Origin: Piscinibacter gummiphilus
GTDB taxonomy: Bacteria; Pseudomonadota; Gammaproteobacteria; Burkholderiales; Burkholderiaceae_C
Length of the DNA stretch: 64,000 bases
Direction: 5' to 3'
Assembly (NCBI RefSeq): GCF_002116905.1
Contig: NZ_CP015118.1
Location: 4,774,001-4,838,000 of the forward strand
Below are positions 33,291-43,544 of this stretch, piece after piece. A model generated the notes under the pieces. The model saw only the letters and a program-made list of their open reading frames with translations. It was not told the origin of the DNA and did not search any database. The translations under genes were made by a program, and so were the position numbers. Position 1 is the first letter of the stretch. Each line of letters starts with the position of its first letter.

Positions 33291-33890
33291 TCAGGCCTTC
33301 TTGTCTTCGCCGATGATCAATCGGGTGTCGGACAGGTACATGTGGGGCGGGATCTCGAGGTTGTCCGGCGCCGGCTTGTTCTTGAACACGCGGCCGGCCA
33401 TGTCGAACGTCGAGCCGTGGCACGGGCAGAGGAAACCGCCCGCCCAGTCGCTCGGCAGCGAGGGCTGCGGGCCCGGCACGAACTTGTCGGACGGGGAGCA
33501 GCCGAGGTGGGTGCAGATGCCCACGGTGACCAGGAATTCAGGCTTGATCGAGCGCCATTCGTTGCGGGCGTACTCAGGGGTCAGTTCCGAGGGCTTGCGC
33601 TCCGACTTCGGGTCGGCGAGCTGGCCGTCGAGCTTCGGGAGGGCCTCGAGCTGGGCCTTCGTGCGGCGCACGATCCAGACCGGCTTGCCGCGCCATTCCA
33701 CCGTGAGCTTTTCCCCTTCCTTGAGGCCGCTGATGTCGACCTCCACCGCTGCACCCGCCGCGCGGGCGCGTTCGGAGGGCTGGAACGTGCTCACGAAGGG
33801 GACGGCGACGGCCGCACCACCCACCACACCGGCGCAACTGGAGGCAATGAGCCAGGTGCGTTTACCGCTGTCGACTTGCTGGTCACTCAT
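33291..33890 (-). CDS. petA: Rieske iron-sulfur subunit of the bc1 complex
   Basis: The 199-residue protein has a Tat-type N-terminal anchor with SSCAGVVGGAAVAVPFVSTF. The [2Fe-2S] ligands are in CTHLGCSP (about 142-149) and CPCHGSTFD (about 176-184). It is the first gene of petABC, divergent from mscL with about 250 bp of shared upstream DNA. Confidence 0.96.
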   Translation of the reverse strand: MSDQQVDSGKRTWLIASSCAGVVGGAAVAVPFVSTFQPSERARAAGAAVEVDISGLKEGEKLTVEWRGKPVWIVRRTKAQLEALPKLDGQLADPKSERKPSELTPEYARNEWRSIKPEFLVTVGICTHLGCSPSDKFVPGPQPSLPSDWAGGFLCPCHGSTFDMAGRVFKNKPAPDNLEIPPHMYLSDTRLIIGEDKKA

Positions 33891-34140
33891 GGGATTCCTC
33901 AGACGAAGACTTCTGATCTTGGGTAACCCGGCATTCTAACGGAGGTGTCAAGGGGGTCCGCCAGCCTCGACTGCCCCAGTTGCGCGAGGTCCACAGGGTA
34001 TGCACGCTCCCGGACAGGCCGCCTTCCGAGAAAAACGTCACGCGGCCTGCCGGGACGCCCCGGGAGCGATGACAATAGCCCGCAGCGGCACGCCGCGCCA
34101 CCGAGGCGCGCAAGACAACACGTCAACAAGGAGCGGATCC
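33891..34140. promoter_or_regulatory. Divergent petA / mscL intergenic region
   Basis: There are 250 bp between the two start codons. It contains AAGGAGC just before mscL, a good ribosome site. No promoter could be assigned with confidence. Confidence 0.4.
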
Positions 34141-34569
34141 ATGGGTTTCATGACAGAGTTCAAGCAGTTCGCAATGAAGGGCAACGTGGTCGACCTCGCC
34201 GTGGGCGTGATCATCGGTGCGGCCTTCGGCAAGATCGTCGACTCGGTGGTCAAGGACCTGATCATGCCCATCGTGGGCAAGGCCGTGGGCGGCCTCGACT
34301 TCTCGAACTACTTCTTCCTGCTGTCGAACCCGCCGGCGGGCTACAACGGCCCGATGACCTACGAGGCGCTCACCAAGGCGGGCGTGCCCCTGTTCGCCTA
34401 CGGCAACTTCCTGACCGTGGCCCTGAACTTCGTGATCCTCGCCTTCATCATCTTCGTGATGGTCAAGCAGATCAACCGCCTGAAGAAGGACGAGCCGGCC
34501 CCGCCGCCCGCCGAGACCCCGGAAGACACCGTGCTGCTGCGCGAGATCCGCGACTCGCTGAAGAAGTGA
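34141..34569 (+). CDS. mscL: Large-conductance mechanosensitive channel
   Basis: The 142-residue protein has the MscL N-terminal amphipath and TM1 (MTEFKQFAMKGNVVDLAVGV, IIGAAFGKIVDSVVKDLIMP), a periplasmic loop, TM2 (FLTVALNFVILAFIIFVMVK) and a charged C-terminal bundle. It opens on osmotic downshock. ATG 34141 follows AAGGAGCGGATCC. Confidence 0.97.
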   Translation: MGFMTEFKQFAMKGNVVDLAVGVIIGAAFGKIVDSVVKDLIMPIVGKAVGGLDFSNYFFLLSNPPAGYNGPMTYEALTKAGVPLFAYGNFLTVALNFVILAFIIFVMVKQINRLKKDEPAPPPAETPEDTVLLREIRDSLKK

Positions 34570-34735
34570 TCCCCGACGCCCAGCGCCCACCCACCGTCGC
34601 CGGCGCCCCACGGTCGCCGGCACCGATGTTGCAGTGCCGCACTGGCGGAATTCGTTTGGGGCCATACTTGCGGAACCTGCGCGCCGGTCCAGCCCCCCGG
34701 CGCGTCTCCTGGCGCGCCCCGCGGCTTTGTTCGAC

Positions 34736-37345
34736 ATGAACCTGACCGATCCCCGATCACAGGCTGCCTTCGATGCAGCGATCAACCACATCCGGACGAC
34801 CACCGCGGCCGTCGCGGATCGCGTGGCCACCCACCTCGGGGTGCTGGCTTCGGCGGCCACGCGCATCTTCGAACGCGACGCGCTGATCAACGCCCAGCTC
34901 GACCTGCGCCGCAACATGAGCACGTACGTGCTGCTGCTGGGCGACACCCTCAGCAAGCGCGTCACCCGCGAGATCAACCCGCAGAGCGAACCCGGCCGCC
35001 GCCTGGCCGAGACCGACTGGCAGTCCCTCAGCCTCGTCAACGACGCCGAGGTGGAAGAGCGCATGTTCGCCGACCGCATCAGCCAGGCCATCACGCACGG
35101 CTGCGAGTGGGAGCTGCGCGACCTGTCCGCCTACACCGGCGCCATGCTGGGCATCGGCCGCGCCGACCACGACCGCAACCCGCTGCGCCCGGAGGTGCTG
35201 GGCGCCGCCGTCTACCGCGCCATCAGCGGCATCACGAACGACCAGGAGAGCCGCAAGCTGCTCGCCCGCGAACTGGGCGCGGCCCTCGCGAAGGTGATGC
35301 CCGGCTGCTACCGCGACATCGTCACCGACCTGCGCGCCCGGGGCGTCACCCCCGTCAGCCTGACCGTGCGCGGGGTCGAGGGCCCCGGCAACGAATTCGC
35401 CCGCGACCGCGTCATCTCGGGCTACGACACGCTGCACCACGACACCGGCATGTCCACCCGTGCGGGCGGTTTCGCCGGCAGTACGGGCTCGGAGTTCGAC
35501 TCCGGCGCCCTGCCCAACCACACCGGCCCGGGCGGCCACCCGTCCACCATGGGGACTGGCGGCGCGCGCAGCAGCTGGAGCACGCAGTCCGGCCCAGGCC
35601 GCGGCCCCGGCCAGACGGGTGCCGGGCGGTTCACGCCCCGCCCGGGTGTGAACCCGCAGGCCGACGCCGAGCTGATGGCGCTGATCCGCCGGCTCACGTT
35701 CCTCGCCAGCCGTCCGGCCGACCTGACCGACATGCAGGCGGTGCCGGGGTCCGGATCCGTGTCCGGAGCGGCCACCGGTTTCGGCGGCGGCGCCGACAGC
35801 GGGGTCACGCCGTTCTCGGCCAGCCGCCCCGGCCCGCCGGCCATGATGGCGGTCAACATGATCCGGGCGCACCGCGACGAGTTGCGCCAGGCCTCCACCG
35901 GCACGCTCGACCACATGGTCATCGACGTGGTCGGCAGCCTGTTCGACCAGATCCTGTCCGACCCGCGCGTGCCGCCCCAGATGGCGCGCCAGATCGCCCG
36001 GCTGCAGCTGCCCGTGCTGCGCGTTGCGCTGGCCGACCAGACCTTCTTCTCGTCGCGCAAGCACCCGGTGCGGCGCTTCGTCAACCGCATCGCGTCGCTC
36101 GCGCTCGCCTTCGAGGACTTCGAAAGCGGCTCCGGCAAGCAGTTCCTCGCCCGCGTGCGCGACCTGGTCCAGGAGATCGTCGAAGGCGACTTCGACCAGA
36201 TGGAGGTCTACAACGCCAAGGTCGCGGCGCTCGAGGCCTTCATCGCCCAGCAGGCGAAGGAGGACGTGTCGCAGGCCTCCGAGGCCGTGGCCGTCGTCAA
36301 CAACAAGGAATCCGACCTGCGGGTGCAGCAGCGCTACATGCTGCAGCTGCAGACGGCCCTCGCGCCGCTCTCGCTGCAGGAATACCTGCGCAACTTCCTC
36401 GCCCAGGTGTGGAGCCAGGCGCTCGCGCTCGCCTCGCGCAAGGAAGGCCCGCAGTCGGAGCTGGTGCAGCGCCTGCGCCGTGTCGGCCGCGACCTCGTGA
36501 TGAGCGTGCAGCCCAAGGGCTCGCCCGCGCTGCGCAAGAAGTTCCTGATGCAGCTGCCGCCGCTGATGAAGGACCTGAACGAGGGCCTTCGCCTGATCGG
36601 CTGGCCCGAGGCCGCGCAGAAGGAGTTCTTCGGGCATCTGCTGCCCGCGCACGCCGAGTCCCTCAAGGGCCAGCCCATGACGGAGCTGGAGTACAACCTG
36701 CTCGCCAAGCAGCTCGAGGCCGTCTTCAACACGCCGGTGCCCGAGAACGACACGCTGCTGCGCGACGTGCCCATGAGCAGCACCGGCTCGGCGCCCATCG
36801 AGCCGCAGTTCACGCCCGAGGAGGCGCAGCGCATCGGCCTCGTCGAGGAGAGCGCGGTCAACTGGTCGGGCGAGATCGACATCGACCTCTCCGCCGGCCC
36901 CGAGGTGGAGCCCGTCTCGAGCGACCCGAACACCGCGCCGGCGGACCTCGACATCGACCTGTCCGCCATCGGCCTCGACATCAACCTCGACGCCGCGCCG
37001 GACCCCACCGAGGCCCCCACGCAGGGTGCCCACCTCATCGACCACGTGCGCCTCGGCTTCGCGTACCAGATGAACCTGAACGACGAGTGGCAGAAGGTGC
37101 GCCTGAGCTACGTCAGCCCGGGGCGTGCGTTCTTCGTGTTCACGCGCGGCAAGCGCCACACCGAGACCGTGTCGCTGACGTCGCGCATGCTGTCGCGCAT
37201 GTGCGAGACCGGGCGCTTCCGTGCGTTCGAGAGCGCCTACCTGATGGAACGCGCCACCGCGCGCGCCCGCAAGCAGCTGGCGGCGCTGTCGAAGGGCGGC
37301 AAGGAGCGCGGCAACACCGACCGGGCGCCGCTGGGCAAGCGTTAG
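34736..37345 (+). CDS. DUF1631 family protein
   Basis: The 869-residue protein from ATG 34736 (MNLTDPRSQAAFDAAINHIR) matches the DUF1631 layout: a helical N-domain, a Gly/Ser-rich low-complexity linker near residues 245-320, a long helical centre (FFSSRKHPVRRFVNRIASLA), an acidic strand-rich linker (EIDIDLSAGPEVEPVSSDPN), and a C-terminal PilZ-like domain (VRLGFAYQMNLNDEWQKVRL). PilZ-like domains often bind c-di-GMP, but the key RxxxR/DxSxxG residues are not clear here. Function unknown. Confidence 0.85.
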   Translation: MNLTDPRSQAAFDAAINHIRTTTAAVADRVATHLGVLASAATRIFERDALINAQLDLRRNMSTYVLLLGDTLSKRVTREINPQSEPGRRLAETDWQSLSLVNDAEVEERMFADRISQAITHGCEWELRDLSAYTGAMLGIGRADHDRNPLRPEVLGAAVYRAISGITNDQESRKLLARELGAALAKVMPGCYRDIVTDLRARGVTPVSLTVRGVEGPGNEFARDRVISGYDTLHHDTGMSTRAGGFAGSTGSEFDSGALPNHTGPGGHPSTMGTGGARSSWSTQSGPGRGPGQTGAGRFTPRPGVNPQADAELMALIRRLTFLASRPADLTDMQAVPGSGSVSGAATGFGGGADSGVTPFSASRPGPPAMMAVNMIRAHRDELRQASTGTLDHMVIDVVGSLFDQILSDPRVPPQMARQIARLQLPVLRVALADQTFFSSRKHPVRRFVNRIASLALAFEDFESGSGKQFLARVRDLVQEIVEGDFDQMEVYNAKVAALEAFIAQQAKEDVSQASEAVAVVNNKESDLRVQQRYMLQLQTALAPLSLQEYLRNFLAQVWSQALALASRKEGPQSELVQRLRRVGRDLVMSVQPKGSPALRKKFLMQLPPLMKDLNEGLRLIGWPEAAQKEFFGHLLPAHAESLKGQPMTELEYNLLAKQLEAVFNTPVPENDTLLRDVPMSSTGSAPIEPQFTPEEAQRIGLVEESAVNWSGEIDIDLSAGPEVEPVSSDPNTAPADLDIDLSAIGLDINLDAAPDPTEAPTQGAHLIDHVRLGFAYQMNLNDEWQKVRLSYVSPGRAFFVFTRGKRHTETVSLTSRMLSRMCETGRFRAFESAYLMERATARARKQLAALSKGGKERGNTDRAPLGKR

Positions 37346-38346
37346 TCCGGCGTCAGCAGACGGGCCATCTTCACCGCGGCCACGAGGCTGGCCGCGTCGG
37401 CCCGCCCGGTGCCGGCCAGGTCGAAGGCCGTGCCATGGTCCGGGCTCGTCCGCACGAACGGCAGGCCCAGCGTCACGTTGACGCCCTGCTCCACCCCGAG
37501 GTATTTCACGGGGATCAGCCCGTGGTCGTGCACCATGGCCACCACCACGTCGAACTCGCCGGGGTGGCCCGGGACGTCGCGGGCGCGCATGAACACCGTG
37601 TCGGGCGCGTAAGGGCCGCTGGCGTCGATGCCGTCGGCGCGTGCCGCCGCGATGGCCGGGGCGATGACCCGGACCTCCTCGTCGCCGAACAGCCCGCCCT
37701 CCCCCGCATGGGGATTGAGCCCCGCCACCGCCACGCGCGGGCGGGCGATGCCCATGGCCCGCAGCGAGCGGTCGGCGATGCGCACGGTCTCCAGCACGGC
37801 GTCGAACGTGACCGCGTCGATCGCTCGGCGCAGCGACACGTGGATGGTGACCAGCACCGTGCGCAGTTCGTCGTTGGCCAGCATCATGCGCACGGGTGGC
37901 GGCTCTCCCGTGTCCACCGACAGTGCCTGCAGCATCTCGGTGTGCCCGGGGAACGGCACGCCCGCGGCCGACAGCGCTTCCTTGTGGATCGGGGCGGTGA
38001 CGATGGCCCGCCCCTCGCCGGACCGCACGAGACGCACGGCCTCGGTGATGCAGGCCGCGGCGGCCGCGCCGGCGCGGGCGTCGATGCGGCCGAAGGGGAC
38101 GTCGGCGACGTCGGACGGGAGGCTCGCGGGCTGCAGCACCGGCAGCGCGCCGGGCGCGGCGGACCGGACCGGACCATCGATCGGCTGTACCGTCACGCGC
38201 CCGCCGAGCAGGGCCGCGGCGCGGCGCATCACGGCGACGTCGCCCAGCACCACCGTGTCGTCCAGCTGCCCCGCCTCGAACGCCTTCACGATGATCTCGG
38301 GCCCGATGCCGGCGGCGTCGCCCATGGTGAGCAGCAGCGGCTTCAT
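37342..38346 (-). CDS. pdxA: 4-hydroxythreonine-4-phosphate dehydrogenase
   Basis: The 334-residue protein catalyses an oxidation step of pyridoxal phosphate synthesis. Motifs: MKPLLLTMGDAAGIGPEIIV at the start, TAPIHKEAL, GHTEML, GLNPHAGEGGLFGDEE and the metal and phosphate segment MVHDHGLIPVKYLG. ATG 38346 overlaps the stop of the Nif3-like gene, indicating coupling. Confidence 0.95.
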   Translation of the reverse strand: MKPLLLTMGDAAGIGPEIIVKAFEAGQLDDTVVLGDVAVMRRAAALLGGRVTVQPIDGPVRSAAPGALPVLQPASLPSDVADVPFGRIDARAGAAAAACITEAVRLVRSGEGRAIVTAPIHKEALSAAGVPFPGHTEMLQALSVDTGEPPPVRMMLANDELRTVLVTIHVSLRRAIDAVTFDAVLETVRIADRSLRAMGIARPRVAVAGLNPHAGEGGLFGDEEVRVIAPAIAAARADGIDASGPYAPDTVFMRARDVPGHPGEFDVVVAMVHDHGLIPVKYLGVEQGVNVTLGLPFVRTSPDHGTAFDLAGTGRADAASLVAAVKMARLLTPD

Positions 38347-39095
38347 GCCGGGTTGTCGATCTCGATGAATTCGTGCTCGAGCCCGAACTTCTCCGCCAGG
38401 TGAGCACCGAGCGCCGGCGCGCCGTAGCGTTCGCTGGCGTGGTGGCCGCAGGCCAGGAAGGCGACCCCGGTCTCGCGCGCGAGGTGCGCCTGCGGCTCGG
38501 AGATCTCGCCGGTGATGTACGCGTCGGCGCCCGCCGCGATCGCGGCCTCGAAGTAGCCCTGCGCGCCGCCCGTGCACCAGGCCACGCGCTTGATCGGGCG
38601 GCCCGGCGCCCCGTCGGCCACGACGGGGTCGCGCCCGAGCCGGAACTTCAGCAAGGCCGCCAGCGCCGCGGTGGTGAGCGGCTGCGACGGCGAACCGATG
38701 AAGCCGAGGTCCTGGTCGCCGAAGCGGGCATCGGCCGTGAACTTCAAGCGCTGCCCGAACTGCGCGTTGTTGCCGAGCAGCGGGTGCGCGTCGAGCGGCA
38801 GGTGGTAGGCGAACAGGGTGATGTCGTTGGCGATGAGCCGCTCGATGCGCTGCTTGAGCCAGCCCGTGATGCGCCCCTCGTACCCCTTCCAGAAGAGGCC
38901 GTGGTGCACCAGCACCGCGTCGGCCTTCTTTTCGATGGCGGCCTCGATGAAGGCGAGGCTCGCGGTGACGCCGGAGACGAGGCGGCCGACCCCGGCCTTG
39001 CCCTCGACCTGCACGCCGTTCGGCCCATAATCCCGGAACTTCCCCACGTCGAGCAAGGTGTTCAGGTACGACTCGATTTCAGTGCGTGGGGTCAT
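38343..39095 (-). CDS. Nif3-like dinuclear metal center protein
   Basis: The 250-residue protein (GTP cyclohydrolase I type 2 / NIF3 family) has the metal-binding histidines in VLVHHGLFWKG, AYHLPLDAHP and ACGHHASERYG, plus ITGEISEPQAH. These form toroid hexamers of uncertain cellular role. It starts 18 bp from the oppositely oriented protease gene and overlaps pdxA by four bases. Confidence 0.92.
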   Translation of the reverse strand: MTPRTEIESYLNTLLDVGKFRDYGPNGVQVEGKAGVGRLVSGVTASLAFIEAAIEKKADAVLVHHGLFWKGYEGRITGWLKQRIERLIANDITLFAYHLPLDAHPLLGNNAQFGQRLKFTADARFGDQDLGFIGSPSQPLTTAALAALLKFRLGRDPVVADGAPGRPIKRVAWCTGGAQGYFEAAIAAGADAYITGEISEPQAHLARETGVAFLACGHHASERYGAPALGAHLAEKFGLEHEFIEIDNPA

Positions 39096-39112
39096 GGAAC
39101 AGGATCTCGGTG

Positions 39113-40288
<1,176 letters not shown>

Positions 40289-40298
40289 AAACCAGGAT

Positions 40299-40390
40299 GT
40301 CATCCCGGCGAAGGCCGGGACCCTGGGCGTTCACCCGAGGCACTGTCCCGCCAATCCACACCCGGGGACCCGGCCTTCGCCGGGATGACG
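40299..40390. repeat. REP-like paired palindrome (GTCATCCCGG type)
   Basis: GTCATCCCGGCGAAGGCCGG and its inverted partner CCGGCCTTCGCCGGGATGAC bracket about 50 bp, between the convergent protease and tatC genes. It may act as a bidirectional transcription stop. Confidence 0.8.
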
Positions 40391-40407
40391 GGCGCGGGTG
40401 GTGCGGA

Positions 40408-41190
40408 TCAGGCGGCGGGCGGCGCTTGCTCCGGAGGAGCTTCCTCCGGTGCCTTCGTGTGGCGGATGAAGAGCACGGCCGCCCAGATCCCCAGTTCGTA
40501 CAGCAGGCACATCGGAATCGCCAGCGCCAGCTGCGACACCACGTCGGGCGGCGTGATGACCGCCGCGATGATGAAGGCGATCACGACGAAGTAGCCGCGG
40601 AAGGCCTTGAGCTTGTCGATGGGCACGAGGCCCATGCGTGCGAGCACCACCACCACCACCGGCACCTCGAACGCGGCGCCGAAGGCGATGAACATGCTCA
40701 TCACGAAGCTGAGGTAGGCCTCGACGTCCGGCGCGGCCGTGATGGCCTTCGGCGCGAAACTCTGGATGAAGTGGAACACCTGCCCGAACACGAAGAAATA
40801 GCAGAACGCCACGCCCACGATGAAGAGGACGGTGCTCGAGACCACGAGCGGCAGCACGAGCTTCTTCTCGTGGATGTAGAGGCCCGGTGCGACGAACGCC
40901 CACACCTGGTACAGCACGACCGGCAGCGCCAGCAGGAAGGCCGTCATCAGCGTGACCTTCAGCGGCACCATGAACGGCGAGATCACACTGGTGGCGATCA
41001 TGGCGCCGCCCGAGGGCAGGCTCGCGATCATCGGGTGCGCCAGCAGCTCGAAGAGGGCCGCCGGGCCGGGGTACAGCGCCAGCGCGCCGAAACACACGCC
41101 GATGGCGATCACGGACCGGATCAGGCGGTCACGCAGTTCGATGAGGTGCGAGACGAAGGGCTGCTCGGTCCCTTCCAGTTCGTCGTTCAT
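40408..41190 (-). CDS. tatC: Twin-arginine translocase subunit TatC
   Basis: The 260-residue protein has six TM helices and the cytosolic N-terminal motif FVSHLIELRDRLIRSVI that helps bind twin-arginine signals. FAPKAITAAPDVEAYLSFVM and the periplasmic loop glutamate region are conserved. The C-terminus is Ala/Glu/Pro-rich. It follows tatB by 12 bp. Confidence 0.96.
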   Translation of the reverse strand: MNDELEGTEQPFVSHLIELRDRLIRSVIAIGVCFGALALYPGPAALFELLAHPMIASLPSGGAMIATSVISPFMVPLKVTLMTAFLLALPVVLYQVWAFVAPGLYIHEKKLVLPLVVSSTVLFIVGVAFCYFFVFGQVFHFIQSFAPKAITAAPDVEAYLSFVMSMFIAFGAAFEVPVVVVVLARMGLVPIDKLKAFRGYFVVIAFIIAAVITPPDVVSQLALAIPMCLLYELGIWAAVLFIRHTKAPEEAPPEQAPPAA

Positions 41191-41202
41191 GGGGAGGTGG
41201 GG

Positions 41203-41682
41203 TCAGGTCGACGAACGGGGCGGGCGGAAGCGGGAGACCCGCGCGGCGCCGGACAGCGCCTTGCTGCGCACGCCGTGGCGTTGCTTGTACCACTGCGGCA
41301 TGGCCGAGCGGCGCAGGCGCCAGTGCTTCTTGGGGTGCTTGTACTCGGGGACGGGCGTGAGGCCATCGTGCAACCCGCCACTGAACGGGGCCGGCTCGGC
41401 GTCGTTCCAGGCGTTGTTCAGGTCGCTGGTGGTCTGGTGGATCTGCTCGTTGACGGACTGCTCGACACCGCGCGCCGCGTCCTCGAACTCGCCCTTCATC
41501 TTCTTGAGCTCGTCGAGCTCGATGGAGCGGTTCACCTCGGCCTTCACGTCGGCCACGTAGCGCTGCGCCTTGCCGATCAGGTGGCCCACGGTGCGGGCCA
41601 CGCGGGGCAGCTTTTCCGGGCCGATCACGATGAGGGCGACAGCGCCGATGAGGGCGATCTTGTCGAAGCCGAAGTCGATCAT
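41203..41682 (-). CDS. tatB: Twin-arginine translocase subunit TatB
   Basis: The 159-residue protein has one N-terminal TM helix (MIDFGFDKIALIGAVALIVI) with the G-P-E-K-L-P hinge, then a long amphipathic and charged helix (VGHLIGKAQRYVADVKAEVN) and a basic tail. It forms the receptor with TatC. Confidence 0.95.
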   Translation of the reverse strand: MIDFGFDKIALIGAVALIVIGPEKLPRVARTVGHLIGKAQRYVADVKAEVNRSIELDELKKMKGEFEDAARGVEQSVNEQIHQTTSDLNNAWNDAEPAPFSGGLHDGLTPVPEYKHPKKHWRLRRSAMPQWYKQRHGVRSKALSGAARVSRFRPPRSST

Positions 41683-41765
41683 GCTGGAGGGTCAGGAAGG
41701 TGCGAAGGCACCGGCGAGGCCAAGCGGCCCGCCGGAACGCTCCCGGAGCGGGAGCGTGACATCGT

Positions 41766-42002
41766 TCACGACTTGGACTTGGCTTCCACGTCGACCGTGT
41801 TCGGGTCGGTGGCCTTGTTGGTGGTGACCTGCTGGTTGGGGGCGGACGCGTCGGCGGACGAGGAACCGTCCTTCACGCCGTCCTTGAAGCCCTTGACCGC
41901 GCCGCCGAGGTCGGAGCCGATGTTCTTCAGCTTTTTCGTGCCGAACACCAACACCACGATGACCAGCACGATGAGCCAGTGCCAAATGCTGAAGGAACCC
42001 AT
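41766..42002 (-). CDS. tatA: Twin-arginine translocase subunit TatA
   Basis: The 78-residue protein MGSFSIWHWLIVLVIVVLVF then GTKKLKNIGSDLGGAVKGFK has the TM helix, the FGTKKL hinge and amphipathic helix of TatA. It polymerises into the transport pore. It is first of tatABC, with the HIT gene 53 bp upstream. Confidence 0.96.
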   Translation of the reverse strand: MGSFSIWHWLIVLVIVVLVFGTKKLKNIGSDLGGAVKGFKDGVKDGSSSADASAPNQQVTTNKATDPNTVDVEAKSKS

Positions 42003-42055
42003 GATCTATCTCCTGAAGGAATGTGAGGATTTTAGGCGATGCGCGGACCCGCGAA

Positions 42056-42406
42056 TCAGCCTTTCGCCCAGGGGCGGGGCCCGCCGATCACGTGCATGTG
42101 GAGGTGGTACACCTCCTGCCCGCCGTCGGAGCCGGTGTTGATGACGGTGCGGAAGCCATTGTGGGCCCCCTGCTCTTTCGCCAGCCGGGGCGCGAGCGCG
42201 AGCATCCGCCCGAGCATGCCAGCATGCTGTGACGGGTCGGTGTCGGCCAGCGTGGGGATGTGGTCTTTGGGAATGACCAGCACGTGCACCGGCGCCCACG
42301 GCGCGATGTCGTGGAAGGCGAGGAACTCGTCGTCCTCGTAGGCCTTGCGGCTCGGGATCTGGCCCGCGACGATCTTGCAGAAGATGCAGTTGTGGTCGGT
42401 GTTCAT
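42056..42406 (-). CDS. HIT family (HinT-like) nucleotide hydrolase
   Basis: The 116-residue protein has CIFCKIVAGQIPS, AFHDIAPWAPVHVLVIPKDH, and the histidine triad HLHMHVIGG near the end. Members cleave nucleoside phosphoramidates. It sits in the his-tat run, one base gap from the preceding DUF4870 gene. Confidence 0.95.
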   Translation of the reverse strand: MNTDHNCIFCKIVAGQIPSRKAYEDDEFLAFHDIAPWAPVHVLVIPKDHIPTLADTDPSQHAGMLGRMLALAPRLAKEQGAHNGFRTVINTGSDGGQEVYHLHMHVIGGPRPWAKG

Positions 42407-42407
42407 G

Positions 42408-42785
42408 TCATTCCGGCATCGGCGTGTTGGAGTTGAGGTTCACCCAGCCGCGCACCACGCGGTACAGGAACCACAGCGAGATCAGGCCCCAGGCGATGGC
42501 GCCGGGGAAGTAGAACAGCAGGAAGAGCCACGAGGTGACCACGTAGAGCCCGAAGGCCCACAGCACCGAGCGGATGCGCCAGGCGAAGTGGCCCGCCTGC
42601 CAGGTGCCGGCGGCTTCGTCCTTCTTGACGAGGTCGAGCACGAACGCCACGAGCAGCAGGACGATGCTGGGCTGGGCGCCCGGCAGCACGGCGGCCACGG
42701 CCACCACCGCATGCAGCGCGTAGCTGATGTGGCCGATGGTCTTGAGACCCTGATCCTTTTCGCTGAGCGTGACGAGATCGTTCAT
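42408..42785 (-). CDS. DUF4870-like membrane protein
   Basis: The 125-residue protein (MNDLVTLSEKDQGLKTIGHI) has three to four TM helices (ALHAVVAVAAVLPGAQPSIV, SVLWAFGLYVVTSWLFLLFY, AIAWGLISLWFLYRVVRGWV). The pattern is DUF4870-like. ATG overlaps the stop of hisE by four bases. A role in the histidine operon is not known; it is a constant passenger in many betaproteobacteria. Confidence 0.8.
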   Translation of the reverse strand: MNDLVTLSEKDQGLKTIGHISYALHAVVAVAAVLPGAQPSIVLLLVAFVLDLVKKDEAAGTWQAGHFAWRIRSVLWAFGLYVVTSWLFLLFYFPGAIAWGLISLWFLYRVVRGWVNLNSNTPMPE

Positions 42786-43132
42786 GACCCTTCTCCCTCG
42801 CGTTGCTGGAGCTTGCGGGCTGCAAACTCCTCCAGTCCTGAGAGCCCCTCGCGCCGCTCCAGTTCCGCCAGCACGTCGGCCGGCTTGAGGCCGTACGCGG
42901 CGAGCGCGAGCATGGAGTGGAACCACAGGTCGGCCACCTCGTAGACGATCTTCTTCGGATCGCCGTCCTTGGCCGCCATGACGGTCTCGGTGGCTTCCTC
43001 GCCGATCTTCTTCAGGATGGCGTCGTTGCCCTTGTGGAACAGGCGGGCGACGTAGCTCTTGTCCGGGTCGCCACCGCGGCGCGACTCGATGACCTCGGCC
43101 AGCCGGGCCAGGGTGTCGTTGCTGCTGCTCAT
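42782..43132 (-). CDS. hisE: Phosphoribosyl-ATP pyrophosphatase
   Basis: The 116-residue MazG-fold enzyme does step two of histidine synthesis. Motifs: SYVARLFHKGNDAILKKIGE, EEATETVMAAKDGD and EVADLWFHSMLAL, with the metal-binding Glu/Asp residues. It overlaps hisI by four bases. Confidence 0.95.
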   Translation of the reverse strand: MSSSNDTLARLAEVIESRRGGDPDKSYVARLFHKGNDAILKKIGEEATETVMAAKDGDPKKIVYEVADLWFHSMLALAAYGLKPADVLAELERREGLSGLEEFAARKLQQREGEGS

Positions 43133-43518
43133 TTGTAGATGCGCTCCGGGTCCTTCAGGACGGGCTCGACCGTGGTCCACGCGCCGTCCTGGTATTTCTG
43201 GAAGAAGCAGCTGTGCCGGCCGGTGTGGCACGCGATGCCGGGCTCGTGCCCGTTCTGCGTGACCTTCAGCAGCACGACGTCGTTGTCGCAGTCCATGCGG
43301 ATCTCGTGCACGGTCTGGGTGTGGCCGGACTCCTCGCCCTTGTGCCACAGGCGCTTGCGCGACCGGCTCCAGTACACGGCCTCGCCCAGCTCGGCGGTCT
43401 TCGCGAGGGCCTCGCGGTTCATGAACGCGAACATCAGCACGTCGTTCGTGCCGACTTCCTGCGCGATCACGGGCACGAGCCCCTGCGCGTCCCATTGGAT
43501 GTCTTCAAGCCACTTCAT
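43129..43518 (-). CDS. hisI: Phosphoribosyl-AMP cyclohydrolase
   Basis: The 129-residue enzyme does step three of histidine synthesis. It has the cyclohydrolase motifs VLMFAFMNREAL, YWSRSRKRLWHKGEESGHTQ, the magnesium Asp cluster MDCDNDVV and the zinc ligands CHTGRHSCFF. It is a separate gene from hisE, as usual in this group. Confidence 0.96.
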   Translation of the reverse strand: MKWLEDIQWDAQGLVPVIAQEVGTNDVLMFAFMNREALAKTAELGEAVYWSRSRKRLWHKGEESGHTQTVHEIRMDCDNDVVLLKVTQNGHEPGIACHTGRHSCFFQKYQDGAWTTVEPVLKDPERIYK

Positions 43519-43544
43519 GGGGTCAGTGTAACCATCCACCGGGG

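Noticed and set aside
34757..38407. Minus-strand open frame of 1,216 codons
   Set aside because: Antisense to the DUF1631 gene, then a shifted frame of pdxA; no domain recognisable.
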